NCBI GenBank assembly: GCA_047629355.1
Contig: JBLHWU010000012.1
Location: 1 to 44,741 of the forward strand
Origin: CAYUNA01 sp047629355
GTDB lineage: Bacteria; Bacteroidota; Bacteroidia; Chitinophagales; Saprospiraceae
Direction: 5' to 3'
Length of the DNA stretch: 44,741 bases
In this document: positions 8,584-17,899 of the stretch, in pieces
Numbering within the stretch: the stretch's first letter is position 1
How the letters are laid out: each line of letters opens with the position of its first letter
Program-made: the position numbers and the translations under genes
Notes under the pieces: generated by a model
The model's input: the letters and a program-made list of their open reading frames with translations, nothing else
Told to the model about the DNA's origin: nothing
Databases searched by the model: none

Positions 8584-11500
8584 TAGGAAAGTTTCACCTC
8601 GACCCAAGCGGTCACTTCATCCGGCAATTCCATTTGTTCTCCAGTCGATAAACCATCCACCAAAGTTAATTCATCTGCCAACACTTCTTCTTGGATATAT
8701 GCGCCAAATTGGGCAATCGCAGTTTCCATCGCTTCGTGTTTTTCCAACTGAACTTTGATTCTATCGGTCACATTGAAATCCGCATTTTTACGAATATTTT
8801 GAATCCGATTCACCAATTCTCGCGCCATACCTTCCGCCAATAAAGCATCGTCCAAATTGGTATCCAAAGCGACCGTTAATGCGCCGTCATTCGCTACCAA
8901 CAAACCAGGAACATCTTCTGCTTTGATTTCAAAATCTTCTAAAGTCAATTCGTAATTCGTACCATCAACATCCAAATCGAACTTGCCCATTTTTTCTAAA
9001 TTGGCAATATCAGCTTCTGTAAATTGATTGATAGCTTGTACAGCCGCTTTCATGTTTTTACCCAAACGACGACCCAATGTTTTAAAATTAGCTTTGATAC
9101 TTTTCTTAATCACACCAGATTCTTCAGTCAAATATTCGATTTCTTTGACATTGACTTCCGACAAAATCAAATCCTTCACACCTTCCACCTGCGCCATAAA
9201 TGACTGGTCCAAAACAGGCAACATCACTTTTTGCAAAGGCTGACGAACACGTAAATTTTCCTTCTTTCGCAAAGACAAAACCAACGAACAAATGCGCTGT
9301 GCATAATCCATTCGCTCCTCCAAATCTTTGTCAATCATCTTCTTATCTTCAGAAGGGAAAAGGGACAAATGTATCGAATTGTGCGTTTCTCGCTTCGTTA
9401 CTTCATTCAAGTTTTGGTACAAATAATCTGAGAAAAACGGTGCAACAGGCGCCATCAATTTCGCCACAGTTTCCATGCAAATGTACAAGGTTTGGTACGC
9501 CGCAATTTTATCTTCGGTGTATTCCCCTTTCCAGAAACGGCGACGACACAAGCGCACATACCAGTTACTCAAATGGTCAACCACGAAAGTTTGGATTTTT
9601 CGAGCGGCTGGTGTTACGTCGTAATTCGCGTAATCTTCGTTCACTTCTTTAATTAAAGAATTCAGCAAAGAGAGTACCCAACGGTCAATTTCTGGACGAT
9701 TTTCCAAGGGCACATTTTTCTCGGCATATTTAAAACCATCAATATTCGCGTAGCCCGAAAAGAATTTATAGGTATTAAATAGGGTTCCGAAAAATTTATT
9801 TCGCACCTCCATTACACCTGCATCATCGTATTTCAAATTATCCCAAGGATTGGAATTCGACATCATATACCAACGATTCGCATCCGCACCGTGCTTGCCA
9901 ATTGCTTCAAATGGGTCAACGCCGTTGTTCAAACGTTTCGACATTTTTACGCCTTCCTTATCTAAAACAAGCCCATTGGAAACGACATTTTTAAAGGCAA
10001 CTTTATCAAAAACCATCGTTGAAATCGCGTGCAAAGTATAAAACCAACCCCGCGTTTGGTCAACCCCTTCTGCGATAAAATCCGCTGGAAAGTTGCGCTC
10101 AAATTGCTCCTTATTTTCAAAAGGATAATGCCATTGGGCATACGGCATCGAGCCGCTATCAAACCAAACATCAATCAAATCCAGCTCTCGGTGCATTTCT
10201 TCACCAGCATCGTTTACCAAAATTATATCGTCAATATATGGACGGTGCAAATCTTTAGGAACGACTTGATTTTTGCCTAAAGCTTTGTTTGCTTTTTCAA
10301 TTTCTTGACCCAATTGTTCGATAGAAGAGATGCACATCGTTTGGCGCATTTCTTCCTCTTCATGCTTGGTTCTCCACAATGGAAGCGGCACGCCCCAGTA
10401 ACGAGTACGGCTCAAATTCCAATCATTCAAATTCTCCAACCACTTGCCAAAACGACCTTCACCCGTTGATTTTGGTTGCCAATTAATCGTCTTATTCAAC
10501 TCCTGCATGCGCTCTTTTACCTTCGATGCTTTGATAAACCAACTGTCTAATGGATAGTATAAAATCGGCTTATCTGTTCGCCAGCAATGTGGATAATTGT
10601 GCGAATACTTAGCGACATTAAAGGCTTTGTTATCCAATTTCAAACGTACCGAAATGTCAATATCAACATTCACATAATCAGGGTCATCGGTGTAATTTTT
10701 AACGTAGCGATTAGAAAATTCGCCAGCGGTTTCGATAAATTTTCCTTGTTTATCTACTAAAGTCAACGCACCGAGACCGTTTTTCTTCCCAACCATTCTA
10801 TCATCCGCACCAAAGGAAGGCGCAGTATGGACAAGTCCTGTACCGTCTGATGTCGTGACAAAATCACCTAAGATTACTTTAAATGCATCCGTTCCACCAT
10901 CCAATTCTTCGATTTCGTTACCAAAATCAAGTAACTGCTCGTAACGCAAACCATCTAATTGTTTTCCCGTAAATATTTCGCTTTTTTCTAAAATAACTGG
11001 CTGCTTTTTGCCACCAAACCATTTTGAAACCAAATCCTCCGCCATAATCACGCTCACCGGCAAATCGGTATAAGGATTATTCGTTTTAATTTTGACATAC
11101 TGAATTTTTGGTCCAACCGTCAAACCAGTATTCGATGGCAAAGTCCAAGGCGTAGTCGTCCAAGCGATGAAACTCACATTCTCCTCCTCCGATTCAAATA
11201 AAAATGCAGAAGCGTCACTTCTTTCTAATTTAAACATCGCCACTGCCGATGTATCTTTTACATCTTTATAACAGCCTGGCATATTCAATTCATGCGAACT
11301 CAATCCCGTTCCCGCTGCTGGAGAATACGGCTGAATCGTCAATCCTTTGTACAATAAATCCTTATTGTACAACTGCCCAAGCAACCACCAAACCGATTCA
11401 ATATACTCATTCTCATACGTCACATACGGATTATCCAAGTCCACCCAATACCCCATTTTTCGGGTAATGTCGTCCCACATATCCTTGTAGCGCATCACGG

Positions 11501-11864
11501 TTTCCTTACACTTGGCGTTGTAATCATCCACCGAAATTTTCGTTCCGATGTCTTCTTTGGTAATGCCCAACTCTTTCTCTACCGCCAACTCAATCGGTAG
11601 ACCGTGCGTGTCCCAACCACCTTTTCGCTCTACACGTTTGCCTTTCATCGTTTGGTAGCGACAAAATAAATCCTTAATCGTCCGTGCCATTACGTGGTGA
11701 ATCCCAGGTTTTCCATTCGCAGACGGTGGCCCTTCGTAAAAGACAAAGCTATTATCTTTGTCACGCTGCTCGATGCTTTGCTCGAAGGTCTTGTTGTCCG
11801 CCCAAAATTGAAGGATTTGTTGGTCGATTTCTGGGAGATTGAGGATTTTTAGTTCTTTATACAT
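8583..11864 (-). CDS. ileS: Isoleucyl-tRNA synthetase, eukaryote-like (IleS2) type
   Basis: Charges tRNA-Ile with isoleucine in the cytoplasm. The class I signatures are GKPGIHH (HIGH box, about residues 51-57) and VKMSKR (KMSKS box, M641), with the editing insert and anticodon-binding domain between and after. The 1093-aa length, the final Arg in KMSKR and the lack of a C-terminal zinc finger match the long IleS2-like form common in Bacteroidota. That form is often less sensitive to mupirocin, but this is family knowledge, not something shown here. I place the start at ATG 11862-11864 (MYKELKILNLPEID); the frame is open 21 codons further, into the previous gene. A small membrane-protein gene ends 13 bp upstream and probably shares its promoter. 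Confidence 0.97.
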   Translation of the reverse strand: MYKELKILNLPEIDQQILQFWADNKTFEQSIEQRDKDNSFVFYEGPPSANGKPGIHHVMARTIKDLFCRYQTMKGKRVERKGGWDTHGLPIELAVEKELGITKEDIGTKISVDDYNAKCKETVMRYKDMWDDITRKMGYWVDLDNPYVTYENEYIESVWWLLGQLYNKDLLYKGLTIQPYSPAAGTGLSSHELNMPGCYKDVKDTSAVAMFKLERSDASAFLFESEEENVSFIAWTTTPWTLPSNTGLTVGPKIQYVKIKTNNPYTDLPVSVIMAEDLVSKWFGGKKQPVILEKSEIFTGKQLDGLRYEQLLDFGNEIEELDGGTDAFKVILGDFVTTSDGTGLVHTAPSFGADDRMVGKKNGLGALTLVDKQGKFIETAGEFSNRYVKNYTDDPDYVNVDIDISVRLKLDNKAFNVAKYSHNYPHCWRTDKPILYYPLDSWFIKASKVKERMQELNKTINWQPKSTGEGRFGKWLENLNDWNLSRTRYWGVPLPLWRTKHEEEEMRQTMCISSIEQLGQEIEKANKALGKNQVVPKDLHRPYIDDIILVNDAGEEMHRELDLIDVWFDSGSMPYAQWHYPFENKEQFERNFPADFIAEGVDQTRGWFYTLHAISTMVFDKVAFKNVVSNGLVLDKEGVKMSKRLNNGVDPFEAIGKHGADANRWYMMSNSNPWDNLKYDDAGVMEVRNKFFGTLFNTYKFFSGYANIDGFKYAEKNVPLENRPEIDRWVLSLLNSLIKEVNEDYANYDVTPAARKIQTFVVDHLSNWYVRLCRRRFWKGEYTEDKIAAYQTLYICMETVAKLMAPVAPFFSDYLYQNLNEVTKRETHNSIHLSLFPSEDKKMIDKDLEERMDYAQRICSLVLSLRKKENLRVRQPLQKVMLPVLDQSFMAQVEGVKDLILSEVNVKEIEYLTEESGVIKKSIKANFKTLGRRLGKNMKAAVQAINQFTEADIANLEKMGKFDLDVDGTNYELTLEDFEIKAEDVPGLLVANDGALTVALDTNLDDALLAEGMARELVNRIQNIRKNADFNVTDRIKVQLEKHEAMETAIAQFGAYIQEEVLADELTLVDGLSTGEQMELPDEVTAWVEVKLS

Positions 11865-11877
11865 TGGATATATATTT

Positions 11878-12252
11878 TTAAAACAGCTTTGACAAAAGTT
11901 GGAATGCACCGTAGAAAAGAGAGACAATTAAAAATAGCAAAAATAAAATCCAGCATCCTGCCGCTACATAATCTCCTATTTTATTTTCGAGTAAATCTGT
12001 AATGTCTTGCTTTCCATCAACCAATTCGATTTCAATTATAAATTTTTCGAAAACTATTTTGTCAATATTGCTTTCGGTTGATTTCCCATTTAAATGGTCA
12101 ACAAGTAGATAAGCTAACGCTAATATTCCGTTTTCGTTAGCCATAGATTCAAACTCGTTCTTTCCTCCATGAATTGGCTCAAAATACCCATTTTCAAAAT
12201 CAACATCTAATTCTTGGAATGCTTCCAAAATTTTTGTCACATCTTTTTTCAT
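11878..12252 (-). CDS. Hypothetical protein with C-terminal membrane anchor, upstream of ileS
   Basis: A 124-aa protein that I do not recognise. Residues 1-90 are soluble and acidic (FQELDVDFENGYFEPIHGG), and residues 97-120 form one hydrophobic helix ending in LLSKLF, which looks like a tail anchor. It lies 13 bp upstream of ileS on the same strand, behind the best-looking promoter in this part of the window, so the two genes are probably cotranscribed. No link to translation can be seen in the protein itself. Confidence 0.7.
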   Translation of the reverse strand: MKKDVTKILEAFQELDVDFENGYFEPIHGGKNEFESMANENGILALAYLLVDHLNGKSTESNIDKIVFEKFIIEIELVDGKQDITDLLENKIGDYVAAGCWILFLLFLIVSLFYGAFQLLSKLF

Positions 12253-12273
12253 GGTCTATTTTCTAAGAGACCG

Positions 12274-12304
12274 CAAAAGTACTAATTCAAAAAGCCTTGA
12301 CAAA
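12274..12304 (-). promoter_or_regulatory. Bacteroidota-type promoter for the hypothetical gene and ileS
   Basis: On the minus strand TTTG (12301-12304) is followed by 19 nt and TACTTTTG (12274-12281), an exact fit to the Bacteroidota consensus TTTG / TAnnTTTG. It lies 22 bp before the ATG at 12252. The -33 box sits inside the loop side of the hairpin at 12289-12330. Confidence 0.7.
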
Positions 12305-12330
12305 CTGTAATTTGTTAGAGTTGCTTTTTA
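12289..12330 (-). terminator. Terminator-like hairpin, first of a duplicated pair
   Basis: AAAAAGCCTTGACAAA pairs with TTTGTTAGAGTTGCTTTTT (outer A/T run, GC part and inner CTTGACAAA). A related hairpin with the words AAAAAGCCCTGACA and TGTCAGAGCTTTTT lies at 12628-12665 in the same orientation. The two copies flank the palindromic block at 12404-12568. Confidence 0.6.
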
Positions 12331-12403
12331 TTTCAAAAAAATAAACTTTGCGGCTTCGATTATCAATTTATAAGAAATTATAATACCAAAAATGAACGAA
12401 TCC

Positions 12404-12568
12404 AAAGGTGCAGCGCACCGTCTCTCTTGGTAACCAACGTTATCTCGCTTTCTAAAGCCACATCGTGGCGGCACTATTAAAAGTTGAATGACCAAGAGTG
12501 CCGCCACGCTGTGGCTTCGAGCGCGAAGAATCATCGGGCTACCAAAAGTGTCGGTGCGCTGCACCTTT
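12404..12568. repeat. Composite inverted repeat built of small GC-rich palindromes
   Basis: AAAGGTGCAGCGCACCG (12404-12420) is the exact reverse complement of 12552-12568. Further in, AAGCCACATCGTGGCGGCAC (12455-12474) pairs with 12498-12517 at 19 of 20 positions. The words GGTGCAGCGCACC and GCCACATCGTGGC are themselves palindromes, so several alternative folds exist. No coding sequence. This is probably one copy of a dispersed intergenic repeat; just outside (12599-12622) is CTCCACTTCGGTCGGAATGA, a word that recurs in intergenic repeats of Bacteroidota in my experience. Confidence 0.75.
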
Positions 12569-12627
12569 TTCGTTATTGCCAGAATTATAGCGTGCCAGAT
12601 TCCTCCACTTCGGTCGGAATGACAAAT

Positions 12628-12665
12628 AAAAAAGCCCTGACAAACCGCATCTGTCAGAGCTTTTT
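12628..12665. terminator. Terminator-like hairpin, second of the duplicated pair
   Basis: AAAAAGCCCTGACA pairs with TGTCAGAGCTTTTT around an 8-nt loop, giving a stem followed by T5 on the plus strand and, by symmetry, T6 on the minus strand. It lies 150 bp beyond the stop of the minus-strand Wzz-like gene, which it could terminate. A 39-codon ORF (12667-12786, plus) follows; it has no recognisable features and I do not call it. Confidence 0.6.
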
Positions 12666-12815
12666 ATGTCCATAATAGGAGCATTCTCACAGATTGCGGT
12701 GGCAATTGCTAATAATAATGGTAATAATTATGGTATGGATATTTTTCATTTTTTTCATTTTGATTGCAAGTATAGGCGTTTTTGAATTAAATTGCCACTT
12801 TTTTGATAAAAAAAC

Positions 12816-13913
12816 TTATTTCCCTTCAACGATTCCTTTCCAATCCACATCTTTATAATTATCAAAAATCAAGACCCCAAAAACTGTCAAAATAAAGGCA
12901 ATCATTACTACCGCAATGACCAGCAAAGCGCGCTTGGGACGGGATTTAATCACAGGTACTTCTCCACGTTCCAGTAAAAGAGTCGTCGGAAAGCTACTAT
13001 TTCTCGCAGAGTTAATCCGATTGTATTGCTCGCGCTCGACACCTTCTTGATTGATGGCAATTTCCTGCTGTTTGATAAGCATACTGACATCGCCAAGCCC
13101 TTGACTGTATTTATCCAAACGAGTTGTAAGACTACTCAATTGTTTATTTGCACCCGCTAATTTCACTTGAATGCTCCGAATCGAATCCCTATTATTTCGT
13201 TGCAAATACACTTCCAATCGAGCAGAATCTGAAATTAATCTCGATTCAATATTAGCAATATTATTCGCCATCATTTCTCCTTGCGTCTCGATATTGAAAA
13301 TGCCGTAACGGGCACGCATTACTCGCAGACTATCTTCGATAACAGATAAGGTTTGATTCCGTTTTTGGAATGCTTCATCTAACGTATTCATTGTCTGCTG
13401 CTGACTTCCTTTAATCAATCGCTGACCGATTTCATTGATTTTATAATATGCCGCATTCACAATCGCCGCCGCTCGCTCCGGGTCTTGGTCTTCCATCGAG
13501 ATTTCAATGGCATTTTCCTTAGTTTGTTTCACATTATAAACACTCGTGAACTCCTCCATCACAAAATATGGCGCGCGGACATCCGTGGTATCAATCTCGT
13601 AAACTTCATTTAAATTAAAGGAGTCTATCAAAAATATCGCCAATTCCCCCGACTCTGCAATCGTCAAAATCCGGTCTGAATCTTCATCCGAGCCATAGTA
13701 GTGCATCTTGGAAGTAGAGCGTCCAAAAATACTTTCTGGCATCGCTAAATCTTCACTCGCAGGGTAAAATTTCGTAATTGATTCATAATAGACAGGTAGC
13801 ATCAGTGAAATAATCACTGCGCCAATTCCTACCAAACCTACGGTATAAATCAGGTGTTTTTTATATCGAAATAAGGTTCGAATGACGTCTAACAAATTGT
13901 CTTTATTTTCCAT
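12816..13913 (-). CDS. Wzz-like polysaccharide chain-length determinant
   Basis: A 365-aa inner-membrane protein of the Wzz/GumC family, which sets chain length or couples export of surface polysaccharide. Topology: one helix at about 21-43, a large periplasmic part rich in coiled coil (about 150-290) and a second helix at about 328-350. The conserved proline-rich entry to the second helix is visible as EVPVIKSRPKRALLV. There is no tyrosine-kinase domain, so a separate kinase would be needed if one is used. It lies 83 bp after the Wzx-like gene on the same strand and probably forms an operon with it. Glycosyltransferase genes, usual in such loci, are absent here. Confidence 0.85.
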   Translation of the reverse strand: MENKDNLLDVIRTLFRYKKHLIYTVGLVGIGAVIISLMLPVYYESITKFYPASEDLAMPESIFGRSTSKMHYYGSDEDSDRILTIAESGELAIFLIDSFNLNEVYEIDTTDVRAPYFVMEEFTSVYNVKQTKENAIEISMEDQDPERAAAIVNAAYYKINEIGQRLIKGSQQQTMNTLDEAFQKRNQTLSVIEDSLRVMRARYGIFNIETQGEMMANNIANIESRLISDSARLEVYLQRNNRDSIRSIQVKLAGANKQLSSLTTRLDKYSQGLGDVSMLIKQQEIAINQEGVEREQYNRINSARNSSFPTTLLLERGEVPVIKSRPKRALLVIAVVMIAFILTVFGVLIFDNYKDVDWKGIVEGK

Positions 13914-13996
13914 GAGAATACTCGTTCAATGTTGAGGTGAATGTCGGCTAATGAGGAATTTTAAAATCTGCCGTAAATGTAGAAAAAACGCTTGAT

Positions 13997-15454
13997 TTAA
14001 ATGGGGTTTTCGCCACGTTTTGCAATCATATCCAGAAATAATTTTGGATTGATGAGTTTAAAAACAAACGATAAAACGATGCCAATCAAGATACAACCGC
14101 CAAATTTAAATAGCCAATCGGTCGTTTGCCATTCATATATTTGAAAACAAATGACACCGAAAACTGCTGCGAAACTAACGATTTTTATCAACATTTTAAG
14201 CGAAACATTGACGCCGACTTCTTTTTTTGCAAAATACATCGTTCCAAAAAGAACAAAAAATTGAGTCACCAAAGTCGCTATTGCGGCGCCTTCTGCTTTC
14301 ATTTTTTGAATTAAAATATAGTTTAAACCTACATTGATAACGATACTCATCATAAATAACCAATTCATCTTTTTCAAACTCGCATTTGCCGTTAATAAAG
14401 TCGAATAAATGTAAACGCCCGCTACGGCGATAAAGGATAAAATCAAATATCTCATGATATCTGCATAATAAACCGTCGCGTTGTCGTAGAGTAAAAACAT
14501 GATTTCTTCCCGAAAAAAACAAATCGAAATCGCCACCGTCATCGCCCCTGCCATTATCATTTGAAAACTTAAATCAACTAAGGATTGTAGATTTTCTTTC
14601 TGCTTCAACATCTTTGAAAACATCGGTAACAGCAACCCTGCAAATAAATAACCAATCATATTGGACGCATCCAATAGCCGATAGCCCGCCGTATAAATTC
14701 CTGCCTCCGCTTGTCCATTGATTAACATTCGTTCAATCATTACTTTATCAACTCGGGTATAAATAGTCATCAATAAGAAAACGATGGCAAATGGATAACT
14801 CTGTTTTAAAATAGCTTTCCAGAATACGGGGTTAAATCGCAATCGCCAGCTTTTTACTTTTTTATTTAAAATAATAAAAAGCACCATTATTGTGATTATC
14901 CAAGCAATCGTCTGCGCCCAAATCAGCCACTCAATTTGAAATGGTTCACTTGAAATATTCCCCCACAAAAGTACCGAACACAAACCAATTAATAATAACT
15001 TATCCAATGCCGAAATCAAACTATCTGTCCGATACATTCCCAACCCTGAGACATTGGTGCGTAAGAAGGCAACCAATGAAATCAGCACATGATTTATCCC
15101 CACAAATGCAATAATTGGATAGTAATTTTCTGGATAGCCCATCAACCAAGTCCCTATGCCAATTGCGATAAAAAATACAATTGACAATACAATTTTTAAG
15201 GATAACAAATTTGGCAAGTATTTGTCTATCAGATAGTTATGTTGAGAAATAGTTCGGCTGTTGAAATACTGTGTACCAATATCATTTAGGATATAAAATA
15301 AAAAAGTGAAGTCAAACAACGTCGCATATAAGCCATATTCGCTCTCGCCCACCGTGTTTTGAATCGTTCGGTCAATCCCAAAAAGGAAAAAGGGTTTGAT
15401 GAGCAAATTGATGGTGAGCAGGAAGGAAATATTAATAAGGAATTCGCGATTCAT
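13997..15454 (-). CDS. Wzx-like polysaccharide flippase (MATE/MOP superfamily)
   Basis: A 485-aa integral membrane protein with about 14 hydrophobic helices, matching lipid-linked oligosaccharide flippases (PST family). The N-terminus MNREFLINISFLLTINLLIK and the pattern of helix pairs fit. I chose the ATG at 15452-15454; a longer frame reaches 15556, but those 34 extra codons run through an intergenic palindrome (15497-15564) and are not protein-like. The partner downstream is a Wzz-like gene, so the pair probably serves export of a surface polysaccharide. Which polysaccharide cannot be told, because no glycosyltransferase or sugar-nucleotide gene is near. Confidence 0.88.
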   Translation of the reverse strand: MNREFLINISFLLTINLLIKPFFLFGIDRTIQNTVGESEYGLYATLFDFTFLFYILNDIGTQYFNSRTISQHNYLIDKYLPNLLSLKIVLSIVFFIAIGIGTWLMGYPENYYPIIAFVGINHVLISLVAFLRTNVSGLGMYRTDSLISALDKLLLIGLCSVLLWGNISSEPFQIEWLIWAQTIAWIITIMVLFIILNKKVKSWRLRFNPVFWKAILKQSYPFAIVFLLMTIYTRVDKVMIERMLINGQAEAGIYTAGYRLLDASNMIGYLFAGLLLPMFSKMLKQKENLQSLVDLSFQMIMAGAMTVAISICFFREEIMFLLYDNATVYYADIMRYLILSFIAVAGVYIYSTLLTANASLKKMNWLFMMSIVINVGLNYILIQKMKAEGAAIATLVTQFFVLFGTMYFAKKEVGVNVSLKMLIKIVSFAAVFGVICFQIYEWQTTDWLFKFGGCILIGIVLSFVFKLINPKLFLDMIAKRGENPI

Positions 15455-15483
15455 GAATTTTGACTTAATATTTTGCCCATCAC

Positions 15484-15564
15484 TTGCGGCAACGGGGAAG
15501 ATTATTTTAGGGGAGTGATTATTGATATTTTTTTGATAAAAAACATCAATAATCACTCCCCTAA
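15484..15564. repeat. Modular element: GC mini-hairpin plus private palindrome (copy A)
   Basis: TTGCGGCAACGGGGAAGA (15484-15501 region) is followed by a perfect 20-bp inverted repeat, TTAGGGGAGTGATTATTGAT (15497-15516) and its exact reverse complement (15545-15564). The GC-rich part matches the mini-hairpins at 21631 and 26322; the long arms do not match each other. It precedes the flippase start, between rny and the flippase gene. Confidence 0.65.
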
Positions 15565-15577
15565 TACCTCATAAAAA

Positions 15578-15607
15578 AGACGCTGATTTTTTGCAAAACC
15601 AGCGTCT
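15578..15607 (-). terminator. Terminator-like hairpin downstream of rny
   Basis: AGACGCTG (15578-15585) pairs with CAGCGTCT (15600-15607). On the minus strand T6 follows directly. It lies about 120 bp after the rny stop and is the clearest candidate for its terminator. Confidence 0.7.
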
Positions 15608-15667
15608 GTAATTTTATAAAATCGTATCCGAAAACATTAAATAAATCGGTCTTCGGTGGAATATATT

Positions 15668-15711
15668 ATTGCATTATCATTTGCGTTCAAGCAATTCAAC
15701 GATAATGCAAT
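15668..15711. repeat. Palindrome directly after the rny stop
   Basis: ATTGCATTATC (15668-15678) pairs perfectly with GATAATGCAAT (15701-15711) around a 22-nt loop, and outer AATAAT words extend it. It sits 13 bp past the rny stop. It may be a 3' end stabilising structure; no strong T run follows. Confidence 0.6.
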
Positions 15712-15724
15712 TCAATAATCTAAC

Positions 15725-17407
15725 TTATCTTGCAAAAGAAATTGCTCGTTTTTCCCGAATAACAGTCACTTTAATTTGACCAGGAAACTGCATTTCCTCT
15801 TGTATTTTACTTGAAATCATGAAGGATAAATCATCTGCATATTGGTCAGTCACTTTATCACTTTCAACAATCACACGCAACTCTCGTCCCGCCTGCATTG
15901 CATAAGCTTTTTGTACGCCTTCATGCGCCATTGCTAATTCTTCCAATTCACTAATTCGTTTCATGTAACTTTCCAAAATCTCGCGACGCGCCCCTGGACG
16001 TGCTCCCGAAATCGCATCACAAGCCTGTACGATTGGCGATAAAATATTGTTCATCTCTACCTCGTCGTGGTGAGCACCGACTGCGTTGCAAACGATAGCA
16101 GATTCGCCATGTTTTTTACACAATTCCATGCCCAACAATGCGTGAGACAATTCTGTTTCGTCTTCTGAAACTTTTCCAATATCATGGAGCAAACCTGCGC
16201 GTTTCGCAACTTTCGCTTGTTTTCTGCTGAAGCCCATTTCTGCACACATCAAGGCACACAAGTTCGCTGTTTCGATAGAGTGCTTCAATAGGTTTTGACC
16301 ATAAGAAGACCGAAAACGCATCCGTCCAACCATTTTCACCAAATAAGGGTTCAATCCGTGAATATCTAATTCAATCACAGTACGCTCTCCAATTTCCTTG
16401 ATTTGCTCGTCTAATTCTTTCCGTGTTTTGTTCACAACTTCCTCAATTCGAGCAGGGTGAATCCGTCCATCTGCGACCAATCGTTTCAACGACAAGCGAC
16501 AAACTTCTCGACGAATCGGGTCAAAACTTGAAATTACAATTGCTTCTGGTGTGTCATCAACCACAATCTCTGCGCCCGTAGCTGCTTCCAATGCTCGGAT
16601 ATTTCGACCTTCTCTACCAATGATTTGACCTTTCAAATCATCTGAATCCAAGTTGAAAACAGAAACCGTATTTTCAATTGTGTATTCCGCAGCCATTCGT
16701 TGAATGGTTTGGATGATAATTTTCTTCGCGTCTTTGTTAGCGTTTGCTTTTGCTTCTTCCAAAGCATTTTTACGCAATGACATTGCATCGTTTTCCGCCT
16801 TACCTTTCACTGCTTCGAGCATCTGCTCTCGTGCTTCTGATTGCGACAATTTCGCAATGTTTTCTAATGCTTTAATGCGCTCTTCGTTCGCAGCATCCAA
16901 CTCTTCTTTCTTCTTTCCAACAATTTTCAATTGCTTATTGAGGTTGTCCCGCACTTCTTTCAAGTCACCTTCTCTTCCTTCCAAGTCACCTTCTTTTTCG
17001 GTCAACTTAGACATTTTATCCTGGAATTTCTCTTCTTTCATCCCCCACTCCTTATTCATCGCTTTCAATTCAAGTTCTCGTCCCTTCAACGATACCAATT
17101 TATTTGCTTTCTCCGCATCAAAATCAGCCCGCATTTTATTAAAACGGTCTTTCGCTTCCTGAATTTTTTGTTGCTTTTTGCGCTCATTGTCGCGGTCAAC
17201 TTTTGCCAATAATTTATCCGCTTTATTGCGCGCATCGCGTGACATACGTTCCGTAGTTCGCTCTGCTTCTTTCACAATAGCATCTGCTTTTGCGTTGGCA
17301 GCATCAATTTCAGATTGCCCTTTTTTTTTCAAAATGATCTTCACCAGAAAAAATCCGATGATAACACCAACGACCAATCCTCCGACTAGCCCTAATATTG
17401 AATCCAT
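15725..17407 (-). CDS. rny: Ribonuclease Y
   Basis: Membrane-anchored endoribonuclease that starts mRNA decay. A 560-aa protein with an N-terminal helix (about 4-25, GLVGGLVVGVIIGFFLVK), a long coiled coil (about 30-240), a KH RNA-binding domain (GQIIGREGRNIRALEAATG) and an HD metal-dependent hydrolase domain (GLLHDIGKVSEDE). The family is usually near 520 aa; the extra length lies in the coiled coil. It is the last gene of the minus-strand series pheT, coiled-coil protein, zapA, rny, an order I know from other Bacteroidota. A separate promoter box is visible 84 bp upstream. Confidence 0.97.
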   Translation of the reverse strand: MDSILGLVGGLVVGVIIGFFLVKIILKKKGQSEIDAANAKADAIVKEAERTTERMSRDARNKADKLLAKVDRDNERKKQQKIQEAKDRFNKMRADFDAEKANKLVSLKGRELELKAMNKEWGMKEEKFQDKMSKLTEKEGDLEGREGDLKEVRDNLNKQLKIVGKKKEELDAANEERIKALENIAKLSQSEAREQMLEAVKGKAENDAMSLRKNALEEAKANANKDAKKIIIQTIQRMAAEYTIENTVSVFNLDSDDLKGQIIGREGRNIRALEAATGAEIVVDDTPEAIVISSFDPIRREVCRLSLKRLVADGRIHPARIEEVVNKTRKELDEQIKEIGERTVIELDIHGLNPYLVKMVGRMRFRSSYGQNLLKHSIETANLCALMCAEMGFSRKQAKVAKRAGLLHDIGKVSEDETELSHALLGMELCKKHGESAIVCNAVGAHHDEVEMNNILSPIVQACDAISGARPGARREILESYMKRISELEELAMAHEGVQKAYAMQAGRELRVIVESDKVTDQYADDLSFMISSKIQEEMQFPGQIKVTVIREKRAISFAR

Positions 17408-17490
17408 AATATCAATGGTTTTGGGTAATGTTTTCGACGGTTGACGGCGTAGGACTTACGGCGCACGGTGAGACCCGTTCAATTAATTAC

Positions 17491-17498
17491 CAAATTTA
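17491..17498 (-). promoter_or_regulatory. Possible -7 box for rny
   Basis: The minus strand reads TAAATTTG, an exact TAnnTTTG match, 84 bp before the rny start. The -33 position has only CTTT at the right distance, so this is a partial match. The leader below it contains CGGCGTAGGACTTACGGCG-type words of unknown role. Confidence 0.4.
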
Positions 17499-17557
17499 CG
17501 TAAAAAATGATGTAGGAAAGTGTTGGTTAAAAGAATAGGTAATAAGCACTCTATTCT

Positions 17558-17899
17558 TTAGAGAAGATTGTCCAAAAGTTCATCTAACTGAGCAATTTTT
17601 CTCTCTATTTCAGTAGATACAGTAGGCGTTGCTGCTGCGGCTTTCGCTGTTGCTGTGTTGGTTGTTGCAGTTCCCTGTCGAGCTTTGTGCAAATCGACTG
17701 CATACGCCAATGTTGCCATCGCTATACAATCTTGCATGTCGCGCTTCGGATAGGCCAATCGAAAACGGTTAATTTTTTCATTGACTTCCTTTACGATTTT
17801 CCTTAAAACCGGCTCGTCAGATGCTTTTATTTTCAAAGGATATGGTCGCCCTGCTATGGTGATAGTCAGTTGCTTATGTGTTGTGTTTTCCATATCCAA
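17558..17899 (-). CDS. zapA: Cell division protein ZapA
   Basis: A 113-aa cytoplasmic protein that bundles FtsZ filaments at the division site. The N-terminal part (KQLTITIAGRPYPLKIKAS, then EPVLRKIVKEVNEKI) is the ZapA globular head. After an Ala/Thr-rich linker (TATTNTATAKAAAATPT), a C-terminal coiled coil (EIERKIAQLDELLDNLL) mediates tetramer formation. MET at 17899 or, two codons later, 17893 could be the start. The gene upstream encodes a short coiled-coil protein, as often seen beside zapA in this phylum. Confidence 0.9.
   Translation of the reverse strand: MDMENTTHKQLTITIAGRPYPLKIKASDEPVLRKIVKEVNEKINRFRLAYPKRDMQDCIAMATLAYAVDLHKARQGTATTNTATAKAAAATPTVSTEIERKIAQLDELLDNLL

Noticed and set aside
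12667..12786. A 39-codon ORF after the second terminator hairpin
   Set aside because: It has no recognisable domain, promoter or conservation that can be judged from one sequence.
12816..15454. A full capsule or exopolysaccharide gene cluster
   Set aside because: Only Wzx-like and Wzz-like genes are present; no glycosyltransferase, polymerase or sugar-nucleotide gene is found nearby.
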